Assembly (NCBI GenBank): GCA_021781735.1
Contig: JAJXWF010000005.1
Coordinates: 1 to 48,779, forward strand
DNA: 48,779 bases
Direction of reading: 5' to 3'
From: Actinomycetes bacterium
GTDB taxonomy: Bacteria > Actinomycetota > Actinomycetes > Propionibacteriales > Propionibacteriaceae
Shown: positions 25,222-34,262 of the stretch, piece by piece
Layout of the letters: each line of letters starts with the position of its first letter
How positions within the stretch are numbered: the stretch's first letter is position 1
Notes under the pieces: model-generated
Told to the model about the DNA's origin: nothing
The model's database searches: none
Seen by the model: the letters and a program-made list of their open reading frames with translations, nothing else
Translations under genes and position numbers: made by a program

Positions 25222-26742
25222 TCAGTAGGCGAACGAGAGGGGGGCGTCCTCGTCATCGGAGACGAGGGCTTCGGTGACGTCGGGCAGGCCTGCCTTGTGG
25301 TACTTGATGATCAGGCCGAACTCGACGACCGCGAGCACGCCGTAGAGCAGGGTGAACAGCACCATCGTCAGCCCCGCCTGGAAGGCTCCCACGCTCGGGG
25401 ACACCGCGGTGTAGGTGGGCAGCACGCCGGCTACGATCCACGGCTGGCGACCCATCTCGGTGAACACCCACCCGAAGCTGATCGCGAACAGCGGCAGGAA
25501 GGGCAGGGCGATGTTGGCCCAGCGCCAGAGTCGGGTCGGTCTCGGAGTGCGACCGCCACGGAGGGCGACCAGGATCCATAGGGCGATGATCATGCCGAGG
25601 AAGCCGAGGCCCATCATGATCCGGAACGTCCAGTAGGCCACCGGGATGTTCGGGGTGAGCTTCACCGGCTCGTTCTTGAGCACGCCGGCGTAGGTCTTCT
25701 GCAGGTCGGTCTGCGCGCCGTTGTCCTGAGTGAAGCCGTTGGCCGCGTACGACTGCTCGATCTGGTTGATGCCCTTGACCTGGCCGTTGATGTTGCCGGT
25801 GGCGAGGAACGACAGCACGTGCGGGATGCGGATCGAGAAGAGCTCCCGGCTGCCGTCGAGGGTGCCGATCGTGAAGATCGAGAAGCTCGCGGGCTGCTCG
25901 GTGGTGTAGAGCGCCTCGGCGGCGGCCATCTTCATGGGCTGCACCTGGGTCATCACCTTGCCCTGCAGGTCGCCGGACGCGATCGTGAACACCGAGGCGA
26001 CGAGCAGCACCCACGCGCCGAACTTGGCGCCCCAGCGGTAGGTGCGCAGGTCACCGGCCACCTCGTCGGCCGTGAGGGTGTGTCCGTTGCGGACGACGTT
26101 GCCCGCCGCCTGCTCCTTGCTCATCCGGGTGAGGTGCAGGGTGCAGACGCCGGCGACGAGGCCCCCTGCGGTCATGTACGAGGCCAGGAGGACGTGCGGC
26201 AACGCGGTGAGGAACACCGGATTCGTGAGCAGGGCGCCGAACGAGGTGAGTTCGGCGCGTCCGTTGCGGTAGGTGGCCCCGACCGGGTTCTGCATCCACG
26301 AGTTGGCCGCGAGGATGAACACTGACGACAGCAACGTGCCGATCGACGCGAGGTAGATCGTGGCCAGGTGCAGCTTCTTCGGCAGCTTGTCCCAGCCGAA
26401 GATCCACAGCCCGATGAACGTCGACTCGAGGAAGAACGCGATGAGCGCCTCGAGCGCCAGCGGTGCGCCGAACACGTCACCCACGAAGCGGGAGTACTCG
26501 GACCAGTTCATGCCGAACTGGAACTCCTGGACGATGCCCGTGACCACGCCCATGGCGAAATTGATGAGGAACAACTTGCCGAAGAACTTGGTGAGACGCA
26601 GGAACTGCTCGTCGCCTTGACGCACCCAGATCGTCTGCATGACCGCCACCAGCATCGACAGGCCGATGGTGATCGGCACAAAGAAGAAGTGGTACACCGT
26701 GGTGATACCGAATTGCCACCTGGCAATGATCTCTGCGTCCAT
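25222..26742 (-). CDS. cydA: Cytochrome bd oxidase subunit I
   Basis: A 506-residue heme subunit. His18 (TTVYHFFFVP) corresponds to the heme b595 ligand. His183 (LPHVLLASYM) corresponds to the b558 ligand His186 of E. coli, and Glu98 and Glu106 to the conserved proton-path acids. The family motif GWVFTEMGRQPW is near residue 420. The Q-loop is short, as in most non-proteobacterial CydA. The ATG at 26742 has no strong ribosome site. The 60 bp shared with the divergent BlaI-like gene contain a candidate operator. Leads cydABDC. Confidence 0.97.
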   Translation of the reverse strand: MDAEIIARWQFGITTVYHFFFVPITIGLSMLVAVMQTIWVRQGDEQFLRLTKFFGKLFLINFAMGVVTGIVQEFQFGMNWSEYSRFVGDVFGAPLALEALIAFFLESTFIGLWIFGWDKLPKKLHLATIYLASIGTLLSSVFILAANSWMQNPVGATYRNGRAELTSFGALLTNPVFLTALPHVLLASYMTAGGLVAGVCTLHLTRMSKEQAAGNVVRNGHTLTADEVAGDLRTYRWGAKFGAWVLLVASVFTIASGDLQGKVMTQVQPMKMAAAEALYTTEQPASFSIFTIGTLDGSRELFSIRIPHVLSFLATGNINGQVKGINQIEQSYAANGFTQDNGAQTDLQKTYAGVLKNEPVKLTPNIPVAYWTFRIMMGLGFLGMIIALWILVALRGGRTPRPTRLWRWANIALPFLPLFAISFGWVFTEMGRQPWIVAGVLPTYTAVSPSVGAFQAGLTMVLFTLLYGVLAVVEFGLIIKYHKAGLPDVTEALVSDDEDAPLSFAY

Positions 26743-26754
26743 GGGCGGGACGCT

Positions 26755-26769
26755 ACTACGTGACGTCGT
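26755..26769. promoter_or_regulatory. Candidate BlaI-type operator between cydA and regulator
   Basis: ACTACGT-G-ACGTCGT is a 7-bp dyad with one mismatch, resembling the ACTACA/TGTAGT half-sites bound by BlaI/MecI proteins. It lies 13-27 bases upstream of the cydA start and 34-48 upstream of the regulator, suited to control both. Confidence 0.5.
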
Positions 26770-26802
26770 TCATCGGGAAACATGCGACCCTATGATGCTG
26801 CC

Positions 26803-27186
26803 ATGGCGATTCTGGGCGATCTCGAGCACCTCATCATGTCGGTGCTGTGGCGCTCCAAGGAGCCCCAGTCGGTCCGCGAGGTGCACGAGGCTGTCCGGGC
26901 CGAACGCGACCTCGCCTATACGACGGTGATGACCGTGCTCGACCGGTTGGCCAAGAAGGGCCTGGTCGCACGCGAACTCGACGGACGCGCCTGGCGCTAC
27001 CGGGACGCCGTGTCGGCCGCCCAACTCGTGTCCGATGAGATGCACAGCCTGCTCGGGTCGATCCCCGCCGCCGGCACCGAGGCGCTCGTCGCCTTCGTCG
27101 GCCTGCTCGACAGCTCCCAGCGTGACCTGGTGGTGCGCGCCGCGATGGCTGCGCAGGGTGAGCTGGCGGCGTCCCCGGAGCCCTGA
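26803..27186 (+). CDS. BlaI/MecI/CopY-family transcriptional repressor
   Basis: A 127-residue winged-helix repressor. The recognition segment lies at about residues 25-65 (VREVHEAVRAERDLAYTTVM and the RLAKKGLVARELDGRAWRY wing). A C-terminal dimerisation helix follows (VAFVGLLDSSQRDLVV). No BlaR/MecR sensor protease is adjacent. In mycobacteria a BlaI homologue controls ATP synthase and respiratory genes, so divergence from cydABDC suggests respiratory control; this is inference. The start at MAILGD was chosen over an in-frame ATG seven codons earlier. There is no clear ribosome site for either, so the mRNA may be leaderless. Confidence 0.85.
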   Translation: MAILGDLEHLIMSVLWRSKEPQSVREVHEAVRAERDLAYTTVMTVLDRLAKKGLVARELDGRAWRYRDAVSAAQLVSDEMHSLLGSIPAAGTEALVAFVGLLDSSQRDLVVRAAMAAQGELAASPEP

Positions 27187-27210
27187 TCCCGCCGGCGCCC
27201 CCTCCACGGC

Positions 27211-27260
27211 GGACCCCGGCCCCAGGGACTGTCGCGTCACCGCGAGCGGGGCCGAGGTCC
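27211..27260. terminator. Bidirectional terminator between blaI-type gene and ABC exporter
   Basis: A 13-bp stem with one mismatch (GGACCCCGGCCCC against GGGGCCGAGGTCC) and a 24-base loop sits between convergent genes. There is no T-tract; terminator by stem strength and location. Confidence 0.55.
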
Positions 27261-27267
27261 GGGGAAG

Positions 27268-29316
27268 TCAGGCCGCGTCCTCCTCGTCGATCGGCGCGTT
27301 GAACTGCGACTGGTAGAGGTCGTAGTAGGGACCCCTGGCCTCCAGCAGTTCATGGTGCGTGCCCTGCTCGACGATGTCGCCGTGCTCCATCACCAGGATC
27401 AGGTCGGCGTCGCGGATCGTCGACAGTCGGTGCGCGATGACGAACGACGTGCGGTTGGTGCGCAGGTTGGCCATGGCGCGCTGCACGAGCAGTTCGGTGC
27501 GGGTGTCGACCGAGCTCGTGGCCTCGTCGAGGATCAGCAGCGTCGGGTCCGCGAGGAACGCCCGGGCGATCGTGATGAGCTGCTTCTCGCCGGCCGAGAC
27601 GTTCGAACCCTCCTCGTCGATCACCGTGTCGTAGCCGTCGGGTAGCGAGTGCACGAACCGGTCGACGTAGGCCGCGGTCGCCGCCGCGTGGATCTCCTCC
27701 TCGGTGGCGTCCGGACGCCCGTAGGCGAGGTTCTCGCGGATGGTGCCGTTGAACAACCAGGTGTCCTGGAGAACCATGCCGAGCTGGGCGCGGAGCGTGT
27801 TGCGGGGCACCGAGGCGATGTCGACGCCGTCGAGGGTGATCCGGCCGCCGTCGATCTCGTAGAACCGCATGAGCAGGTTGACCAGGGTGGTCTTCCCCGC
27901 GCCGGTCGGTCCGACGATCGCGACGGTTTCGCCCGGCTCGGCCACCAGCGACAGGTCCTGGATGAGGTGCTGGTCGGGGGTGTAGCTGAAGCGCACGTGG
28001 TCGAACTCGACCCGGCCCCGTACGGGGGTGGGCAACGCGCCCTGCTCCTCGCGCACCTGCTCGGTGGCGTCGAGCACCTCGAACACCCGCTCGGCCGAGG
28101 CGACGCCCGACTGCAGGAGGTTCGCCATCGAGGCCACCTGGGTGATCGGCTGGGTGAACATCCGCGAGTACTGGATGAACGCCTGCACGTCACCGATCTG
28201 CATCTGGCCACTGGCCACCTTGAGCCCGCCGAGCACGGCGATCGCCACGTAGTTGAGGTTCCCGACGAAGAACATCACCGGCATGATCAGTCCGCTGATG
28301 AACTGCGCCCCGAACGACGAGCGGAACAGCTTGTCGTTGTCGAGCGCGAAGACGGACTCCACCTCGCGATGGCGTCCGAACACCTTGACCAGCGCGTGGC
28401 CGGTGTAGGCCTCCTCGACCTGCGCGTTGAGGTCGCCGGTCGACTTCCACATCTGCGCGAACCGCTTCTGCGACTGCTTGCCGATGAGCATCGCGATGAC
28501 ACCCGAGATCGGGACGATGAGCAGCGAGATGAGCGCCAGTTGCCATGAGACCCAGAACATCATGATGAGGACGCCGACCAGCGTGAGCAACGAGTTGAGC
28601 AGCTGGGACAGGGTCTGCTGCAGCGTCTGGCTGATGTTGTCGATGTCGTTGGTCACGCGGCTGAGGAGTTCCCCGCGGGGCTGCTTGTCGAAGTAGCTGA
28701 GCGGCAGCCGGGAGATCTTGTCACTGATGTCCTGGCGCAGCCGGTACATCGACCGCTGCACGACACCGGCCAGCAGGTATCCCTGCAGGAACATCAGCAG
28801 TGACGAGGCGACGTACAGTCCGAGTGCCCAGCCGAGCACGATCGCGAGACGGTGGAAGTCGATGCCCTGCCCGATGGTGACCGACAGCTTGCTCAGCATC
28901 TCGGCGAGTGTCGTCTGGCCCTGGGCCCGCAACCCAGCCACCACCTGGGCCATCGGGGTTCCGGCGGGCACCGTGTTCGCGAGCATGCGGCCGATGAAGC
29001 CGCTGAACAGGATGTCGGTGGCCCGGCCGAGTACCTTGGGTCCGATGACGCTGAACGCCACCCCGATCGTGGCCATGAGGATCACGGCCGCGATGAGCGG
29101 ACGCTCCGGCGTCAGCCGATGCAAGAGCCGCTTCAGCGACGGCAGGAAGTTGACCGCCTTCTCGCCCGGTCGGCCCATGCCCATCGGCCCATGGCCTCCC
29201 ATCGGTCCGCGCCTGCTCCCCGGGCCGTACTGGGGGCGCTCGTTGGCGACCTTCGGGGTGTCCGGGCTGGTCTGCGTGGCATCGGCGGTGGGATTCGTCG
29301 ACGTGGTGGTGCTCAT
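27268..29316 (-). CDS. ABC multidrug-type exporter, subunit with N-terminal extension
   Basis: A 682-residue half-transporter. The first 60 residues are a Thr/Pro/Gly/Met-rich extension, unusual among such proteins. Six predicted helices follow (first near LIAAVILMATIGVAFSVIG), with a long periplasmic stretch between the first two. The ATPase domain has Walker A GPTGAGKTT, a non-canonical signature NVSAGEKQLITIAR, Walker B LLILDEATSSVD and switch His in FVIAHRLS. The start overlaps the partner's stop (ATGA) with GAGGAGG upstream. It forms a heterodimer with the next subunit, probably exporting drugs or lipids. The substrate is unknown. Confidence 0.9.
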   Translation of the reverse strand: MSTTTSTNPTADATQTSPDTPKVANERPQYGPGSRRGPMGGHGPMGMGRPGEKAVNFLPSLKRLLHRLTPERPLIAAVILMATIGVAFSVIGPKVLGRATDILFSGFIGRMLANTVPAGTPMAQVVAGLRAQGQTTLAEMLSKLSVTIGQGIDFHRLAIVLGWALGLYVASSLLMFLQGYLLAGVVQRSMYRLRQDISDKISRLPLSYFDKQPRGELLSRVTNDIDNISQTLQQTLSQLLNSLLTLVGVLIMMFWVSWQLALISLLIVPISGVIAMLIGKQSQKRFAQMWKSTGDLNAQVEEAYTGHALVKVFGRHREVESVFALDNDKLFRSSFGAQFISGLIMPVMFFVGNLNYVAIAVLGGLKVASGQMQIGDVQAFIQYSRMFTQPITQVASMANLLQSGVASAERVFEVLDATEQVREEQGALPTPVRGRVEFDHVRFSYTPDQHLIQDLSLVAEPGETVAIVGPTGAGKTTLVNLLMRFYEIDGGRITLDGVDIASVPRNTLRAQLGMVLQDTWLFNGTIRENLAYGRPDATEEEIHAAATAAYVDRFVHSLPDGYDTVIDEEGSNVSAGEKQLITIARAFLADPTLLILDEATSSVDTRTELLVQRAMANLRTNRTSFVIAHRLSTIRDADLILVMEHGDIVEQGTHHELLEARGPYYDLYQSQFNAPIDEEDAA

Positions 29317-31049
29317 GCGGCGGCCTCCTCTGCGCTGAGCTGCGACTCGACGATCTCCGCGTAGGTCGGGTTCTCGGCGAGCAATTGGTCGTGGGTTCCG
29401 CGGCCGACGATGCGTCCGTCGTCGATGACGAGGATCTCGTCGGCGCCGCGGATGGTCGAGACCCGTTGGGCCACGATGAGCACCGCCGCCCGCGAGGTCT
29501 CCTTGAACAGCGCCGCCCGCAGCCTCGCGTCGGTTGCCACGTCGAGCGCGGAGAAGGCGTCGTCGAACACGTAGACGTCGGGGCGCTTCACCAGGGCCCT
29601 GGCGATCGACAGCCGCTGCCGCTGACCGCCGGACACGTTCGTGCCACCCTGACTGATCGGCGCCTCGAGCTGACCGTCCATCTCCCGGACGAAGTCCTCG
29701 GCCTGGGCGACCCGCAGTGCGTGCCACAGCTCGTCGTCGGTGGCGTCGGGGTCGCCGTAGCGCAGGTTCGACGCCACGGTGCCGCTGAACAGGAACGGCT
29801 TCTGCGGGACCAGGCCGACCTTGCTCCACAGCAGGTCGGGGTCGAGGCGACGGACGTCGATGCCGTCGACCTGCACCATGCCACCGGTGGCGTCATAGAG
29901 CCGCGGGATGAGATTGACCAGCGTCGACTTGCCCGACCCGGTCGATCCGATGATCGCGGTGGTCTTCCCGGGCACCATCGAGAAGGTGATGTCGGCCAGC
30001 ACCGGCTCCTCGGCCCCCGGGTAGGTGAACTCCACGTGATCGAAGTCGATCTCGCCGACCGAGGCGAGCTCGGTGACCGGGTCGACCGGCGGGACGACCG
30101 AACTCTCGGTGTCGAGCACCTCGAGGATCCGGCCGGCGCTGACCGAGGCCCGGGGCGCCATGACCAGCATCATCGAGGCCATCATCACGCTCATGAGGAT
30201 CTGCATGATGTAGGTGAGGAACGCGGTGAGCTGGCCGATCTGGATGTGCCCGGCGTCCAGCCGGTAGGCGCCGAACCACAGCACCCCGACGCTCGACAGG
30301 TTCATCACGAACATGACCGTTGGGAACATCGCGGCCATCCAGCGTCCGACCGACAGGGTGACGTCGGTGAGTTCCTGGTTCGTGTGGCCGAATCGCTGCG
30401 ACTCGTACGGCTCGCGGACGAACGCCCGCACCACCCGGATGCCGGAGATCTGCTCGCGCAGCACCCGGTTGACGCCGTCGATGCGGGACTGCATCAGCCG
30501 GAACAGGGGCGCGAGGTTCGAGATGAGGATCCCGACCGCTGCCGAGAGCAGGATCACCGCGACGAGGATCAGCCACGACAGGCCGGGATCCTCGCGCACC
30601 GCCATGAACACGCCGCCGACCATCGTGATCGGCGCCGAGATCAGCATGATCGCGCTCATCAGTACGAGCATCTGCACCTGCTGCACGTCGTTGGTGTTGC
30701 GGGTGATCAGCGACGGGGCCCCGAACTGGTTGACCTCGCGGGAGCTGAACGAGAGCACCCGCTGGAAGAGCGCGGCGCGGAGGTCCCGCCCGAAACTCAT
30801 CGCGACCCGCGCCCCGAGGTAGGCGGCCCCGATCTGGGCGGCCACCTGGGCGAGGCTGAACGCGAGCATGTCGAGGCCGTGGACCCAGATGTAGTGGGTG
30901 TTGCCTGTGGCGACGCCGTTGTCGATGATCCGACCGTTGAGGCTGGGCAGATACAGCGACGAGATGGTCGCCACCGTCTGCAGCGCGATGATTGCGACCA
31001 GCAACGGCCAATACGGACGCAGGTGGCGCCGGATGAGTTTGACGAGCAT
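29313..31049 (-). CDS. ABC multidrug-type exporter, first subunit
   Basis: A 578-residue half-transporter with six predicted helices from residue 15 onward. Its ATPase domain has Walker A GSTGSGKST and signature NVSGGQRQRLSIAR. Walker B ends in Asp (VYVFDDAFSALD) instead of the catalytic Glu, and the switch residue is Gln (LIVAQRVS). This pattern marks the degenerate site of a heterodimeric exporter, whose partner supplies the active glutamate. The start at MLVKLIRRHLRP has AGGA five bases upstream. It is 7 bp from the TetR stop and four-base-overlapped with its partner, so tetR and the two ABC genes form one operon. Confidence 0.92.
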   Translation of the reverse strand: MLVKLIRRHLRPYWPLLVAIIALQTVATISSLYLPSLNGRIIDNGVATGNTHYIWVHGLDMLAFSLAQVAAQIGAAYLGARVAMSFGRDLRAALFQRVLSFSSREVNQFGAPSLITRNTNDVQQVQMLVLMSAIMLISAPITMVGGVFMAVREDPGLSWLILVAVILLSAAVGILISNLAPLFRLMQSRIDGVNRVLREQISGIRVVRAFVREPYESQRFGHTNQELTDVTLSVGRWMAAMFPTVMFVMNLSSVGVLWFGAYRLDAGHIQIGQLTAFLTYIMQILMSVMMASMMLVMAPRASVSAGRILEVLDTESSVVPPVDPVTELASVGEIDFDHVEFTYPGAEEPVLADITFSMVPGKTTAIIGSTGSGKSTLVNLIPRLYDATGGMVQVDGIDVRRLDPDLLWSKVGLVPQKPFLFSGTVASNLRYGDPDATDDELWHALRVAQAEDFVREMDGQLEAPISQGGTNVSGGQRQRLSIARALVKRPDVYVFDDAFSALDVATDARLRAALFKETSRAAVLIVAQRVSTIRGADEILVIDDGRIVGRGTHDQLLAENPTYAEIVESQLSAEEAAA

Positions 31050-31056
31050 GGGTGTC

Positions 31057-31704
31057 CTACGCGGTGGGTGGGTTGGGGGCGGGACCGGCCGAGTCGGCCG
31101 TGGAGCGGGTGAGACCGTTGACCAGCAGGTCGGCCACCCGATGGGAATCGGTGAGCCGGCCGTCGGACAGGAAGGGGTGCGAGGTGGCGAACGCCACCGA
31201 CCGGATGAGCGAGGCGGCCTCGCGGAGGGGGATGCGCAGGTCGGTCTCGAACGCTGCAAGCCGACCGGCGATCACGTCGACCAGCGCCTCGGCGCGGGCC
31301 CGCTGCACCTCGGGCTGCGTCGCGGCCGGACGGCGTCCCTGGTGGGGGGGCGGCTTGCCGTCCTGGTTGGGCGCATGCGCATGCATCGCCGCGAACAGCC
31401 GGGACGTGTCGTGGACGGCGTCCTGGAGGACCCCGATGACGCCGGCGATCGTGTCGGTGAGACTCGACGCGTCGAGCGCGGCGATCGCCTCGCACGTGTC
31501 GGTGGGATCCATCGTCTGGTCGACCACCGCCCAGAGCAGATCGTCCTTGTTCTCGAAGACCCGGAAGATCGTGCCCTCGGCGATGCCGGCGGCGTCGGCC
31601 ACCTGGCGGGTGGTGAAGGCGGTGCCGTGCTCGAGGACGAGGGGGCGGGTCGCGGCGATGATCGCAGCTCGACGCTCGTCGGGGGGCATGGGCTTGGCGC
31701 GCAC
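31057..31704 (-). CDS. TetR-family transcriptional regulator
   Basis: A 215-residue repressor. The N-terminal helix-turn-helix covers about residues 10-50 (FTTRQVADAAGIAEGTIFRVFENKDDL in three helices). The ligand domain includes a His/Pro-rich stretch near residue 120. It is the first gene of the operon with both exporter subunits and presumably represses it until a toxic substrate binds. The GTG at 31704 was chosen; the frame stays open to a GTG inside the palindromic operator at 31719-31738, and the site GGAG is only three bases from 31704. An ATG five codons inward is the other option. Confidence 0.85.
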   Translation of the reverse strand: MRAKPMPPDERRAAIIAATRPLVLEHGTAFTTRQVADAAGIAEGTIFRVFENKDDLLWAVVDQTMDPTDTCEAIAALDASSLTDTIAGVIGVLQDAVHDTSRLFAAMHAHAPNQDGKPPPHQGRRPAATQPEVQRARAEALVDVIAGRLAAFETDLRIPLREAASLIRSVAFATSHPFLSDGRLTDSHRVADLLVNGLTRSTADSAGPAPNPPTA

Positions 31705-31718
31705 GTGCTCCAGAGTAA

Positions 31719-31738
31719 GTGAGTGAGCACTCACTCAC
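31719..31738. promoter_or_regulatory. TetR-type palindromic operator
   Basis: GTGAGTGAG-CA-CTCACTCAC has perfect 9-bp arms and a 2-bp spacer. Repeated TGAG/CTCA units are typical of TetR-family operators of this class (TGAGTGANNN-type). It sits just upstream of tetR and about 125 bp upstream of the divergent HAD gene. Confidence 0.8.
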
Positions 31739-31863
31739 AAGTCGGGGGGCGGAAAATGTCATCGGAATCGGCGCGCGCGGGCGCGGGGACGGCCCGTGAG
31801 GCGGGGCCGCCGGGCCGGGCCCGCGGATTGGGGGCGGTTCCGCGGGGCTGGTTGGATGGAGGC

Positions 31864-32517
31864 ATGGATCGACTCACCGGACGCCGCTTCGCCGCCGTGA
31901 TCTTCGACCTCGACGGCACCCTGATCGACTCACATCCTGCGATCGCCCGGGCCTGGACCACGTGGCTCGCGGAGTTCGAGGTCACGCCCGACCCCGCCGC
32001 CAACGTCAACGGGATGACCAGCGAGGCGATCGTTCGGCTCATCGTGCCCGCGCACCGGGTGGTCGAGGCTACGGCGAGGATGGAGGAACTCGAGGTGTTC
32101 GAGACCGAGGGCATCCGGGCACTTCCGGGCGCCCGGGAGGCCCTGCAGGCGTTGCCCTCCGATCGGGTGGCGGTGGCCACGTCGGGCACACGGGCCGTCG
32201 CCACCGCCCGCCTGGACGCCGCCGGGCTCACCCCACCCGCGGTGCTGCTGACCGCCGACGATGTCGAGCACGGCAAGCCCGCGCCGGACCTGTTCCTCGC
32301 CGCGGCCCGGGCGCTCGGGGTTGATCCCGCCGACTGCCTGGTGGTCGAGGACGCGCCCGCCGGCGTCCGTGCGGCCCGTGCGGCGGGCGCCCGCGTCCTC
32401 GGCGTGCTGACCACCACCCCGGCCGATGATCTGCCCGCCGACCTCGTCGTGCCCGACCTGTCGCACGTGGCGTTCAGCACCGACGCCGGGTCGCTGCGGG
32501 TCCGGCACCTGGGGTGA
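31864..32517 (+). CDS. HAD-superfamily sugar-phosphate phosphatase
   Basis: A 217-residue hydrolase of HAD subfamily IA with an alpha-helical cap. Catalytic Asp pair in VIFDLDGTLIDSH (residues 11-23), motif II VAVATSGT, motif III Lys in EHGKPAPDLFL, and the acidic motif VVEDAPAGVRAARAAG. It resembles YfbT/YniC-type hexose- or sugar-alcohol-phosphate phosphatases. GGAGG lies just one base from the ATG, so an efficient leaderless or unusual initiation is possible; a 47-codon open extension upstream is low-complexity and rejected. Divergent from tetR, convergent with lysS. The natural substrate is uncertain. Confidence 0.85.
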   Translation: MDRLTGRRFAAVIFDLDGTLIDSHPAIARAWTTWLAEFEVTPDPAANVNGMTSEAIVRLIVPAHRVVEATARMEELEVFETEGIRALPGAREALQALPSDRVAVATSGTRAVATARLDAAGLTPPAVLLTADDVEHGKPAPDLFLAAARALGVDPADCLVVEDAPAGVRAARAAGARVLGVLTTTPADDLPADLVVPDLSHVAFSTDAGSLRVRHLG

Positions 32518-32625
32518 GCTCGGGAGCGGGATCGGTTTCATTCCGATCTGCAGGCGACCGGCGGGGGATGCGCCGCCGACGGCAGGAACTCGGGTGGTTG
32601 CCTGCTGATTCCGGGGCGGCGTCGC

Positions 32626-32641
32626 GGGCCCCAGAGGGCCC
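32626..32641. terminator. Possible terminator between HAD gene and lysS
   Basis: GGGCCC-CAGA-GGGCCC hairpin between convergent genes, followed by a pyrimidine-rich CCGCCCCTTC on the plus strand. Position supports a terminator; the T-run is poor. Confidence 0.4.
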
Positions 32642-32663
32642 CGCCCCTTCATTCGCGGGCTCT

Positions 32664-34175
32664 TCAGTCGTGGGGCTTGAGCAGGGGGAACAGGATCGTC
32701 TCGCGGATGCCGGCGTCGGTGAACAGCATGACGAGCCGGTCGATGCCGAGGCCCAGGCCGCCCATCGGCGGTGCACCGAACTCGAGGGCCTGCAGGAAGT
32801 CCTCGTCGAGCTGCATCGCCTCGAGGTCACCTCCGGCGGCGCGGATCGACTGGTCGGTGAGCACCTGGCGCTGGATCACCGGGTCGATCAGCTCGCTGAA
32901 ACCGGTGCCGCGTTCCATGCCGCCGATCATGAGGTCCCACGCCTCGACGAGGCCGGGCTTGCTGCGGTGCGGGCGCGCCAGCGGCTGGGCCACGGCGGGA
33001 AAGTCGCAGACGAACGTCGGTTGGATCAGTTCGGGTTCGACCACACCGGCGAACAGCGCCATCGCGAGCTTGCCGGCGTCCAGATGCGGGTCGTGGATGA
33101 CTCCCTGCTCGTCGGCGAGGGCGCGGAGCCGTTCGATCGGGGTGTCGACGTCGATGGTCTCGCCGAGGGCCTGGGTCAGGGCGGGGTAGAACTCCAGCCA
33201 GCGCCACTCGCCGTCGAGGTCGATGGTGCCCTGAGGGGTGTCGATCCGGCGGCGTCCGACGGCGTCGGCGGCGGCGAGGATGACGTCCTGGATCACCTGG
33301 GCGATCGTGAACTGGTCGCCCCAGCTCATGTACGCCTCGAGCATGGTGAACTCGGCCGAATGGGTGGAGTCGATGCCCTCGTTCCGGAAGATCCGGCCGA
33401 TCTCGTACACGCGATCGGTGCCACCGACCATCGCCCGCTTGAGGTAGAGCTCGAGCGCGATCCGCAGGGTCATGTCGATGTCGAACGCGTTGAGGTGGGT
33501 CTGGAACGGACGCGCGGACGCCCCACCGTGCACCAGTTGGAGGGTTGGGGTCTCGACCTCGAGGAAGCCCTGGGCGTCGAGCAGCCGTCGCACCGCGCTG
33601 GTGATCGCCGCGCGGGTGCGCACCATGTCGCGGGCCTCCTGGCGCACGACCATGTCGGCGTAGCGCTGGCGCACGCGGGCCTCCTCCGAGAGGTCCTTGT
33701 GCAGCGTCGGCAGCGGACGCAGCGCCTTCGACGCCAGCCGCCACTGCGAGGCCAGCACCGACAGCTCGCCGCGCTTGCTCGAGATCACCCGTCCCAGCAC
33801 CCAGACGAAGTCGCCGAGGTCGACGTCGGCCTTCCACGCCGCGAGTGCCTCCTCGCCCACTTCGGCGAGGCTCAGCATCACCTGGAGCCGTTCGCCCGAT
33901 GAGTCGTGAGTGAAGCCGTCCTGGATCGTCGCGAAGCACAGCTTGCCGGTGTTGCGGATGAACACGACCCGGCCGCCGACGCTCACGACGTCGTCGGTCT
34001 CCGCGCCGGTGGTGAGGTCGCCCCACTGGGTTCGCACCTCCGGCACGGTGTGGGTGCGCCGCAGGTCGGCGGGGTAGGCCTCACGTCCCTCGGACAGCAG
34101 CCGGGCACGCTTGTCGCGGCGCACCTGCATCTGCTCGGGCAGGTCGGCTTGGCTACCTTCGGGTGTCTGGCTCAC
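32664..34175 (-). CDS. lysS: Lysyl-tRNA synthetase, class II
   Basis: A 503-residue enzyme that charges tRNA-Lys. The N-terminal OB-fold anticodon domain covers about residues 40-160 (VSVGGRVVFIRNTGKLCFA). The class II core has motif 2 FRNEGIDSTHSAEFTMLEAY and motif 3 GLGLGIDRLVMLFTD near the C-terminus. The length is that of bacterial LysS without the extra lysX-type membrane domain. The start is GTG (MSQTPEGSQ), with no strong ribosome site. The adjacent serpin is 87 bp upstream and co-directional, but no functional link is apparent. Confidence 0.96.
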   Translation of the reverse strand: MSQTPEGSQADLPEQMQVRRDKRARLLSEGREAYPADLRRTHTVPEVRTQWGDLTTGAETDDVVSVGGRVVFIRNTGKLCFATIQDGFTHDSSGERLQVMLSLAEVGEEALAAWKADVDLGDFVWVLGRVISSKRGELSVLASQWRLASKALRPLPTLHKDLSEEARVRQRYADMVVRQEARDMVRTRAAITSAVRRLLDAQGFLEVETPTLQLVHGGASARPFQTHLNAFDIDMTLRIALELYLKRAMVGGTDRVYEIGRIFRNEGIDSTHSAEFTMLEAYMSWGDQFTIAQVIQDVILAAADAVGRRRIDTPQGTIDLDGEWRWLEFYPALTQALGETIDVDTPIERLRALADEQGVIHDPHLDAGKLAMALFAGVVEPELIQPTFVCDFPAVAQPLARPHRSKPGLVEAWDLMIGGMERGTGFSELIDPVIQRQVLTDQSIRAAGGDLEAMQLDEDFLQALEFGAPPMGGLGLGIDRLVMLFTDAGIRETILFPLLKPHD

Positions 34176-34262
34176 GGGCGCACAGTTTACCGTCGGGGTC
34201 GCGGCCGCTCCGAACGGGCGACCACGCGGCGACCGGGCGATCGGAGCCCTGATGCGGTCGGT

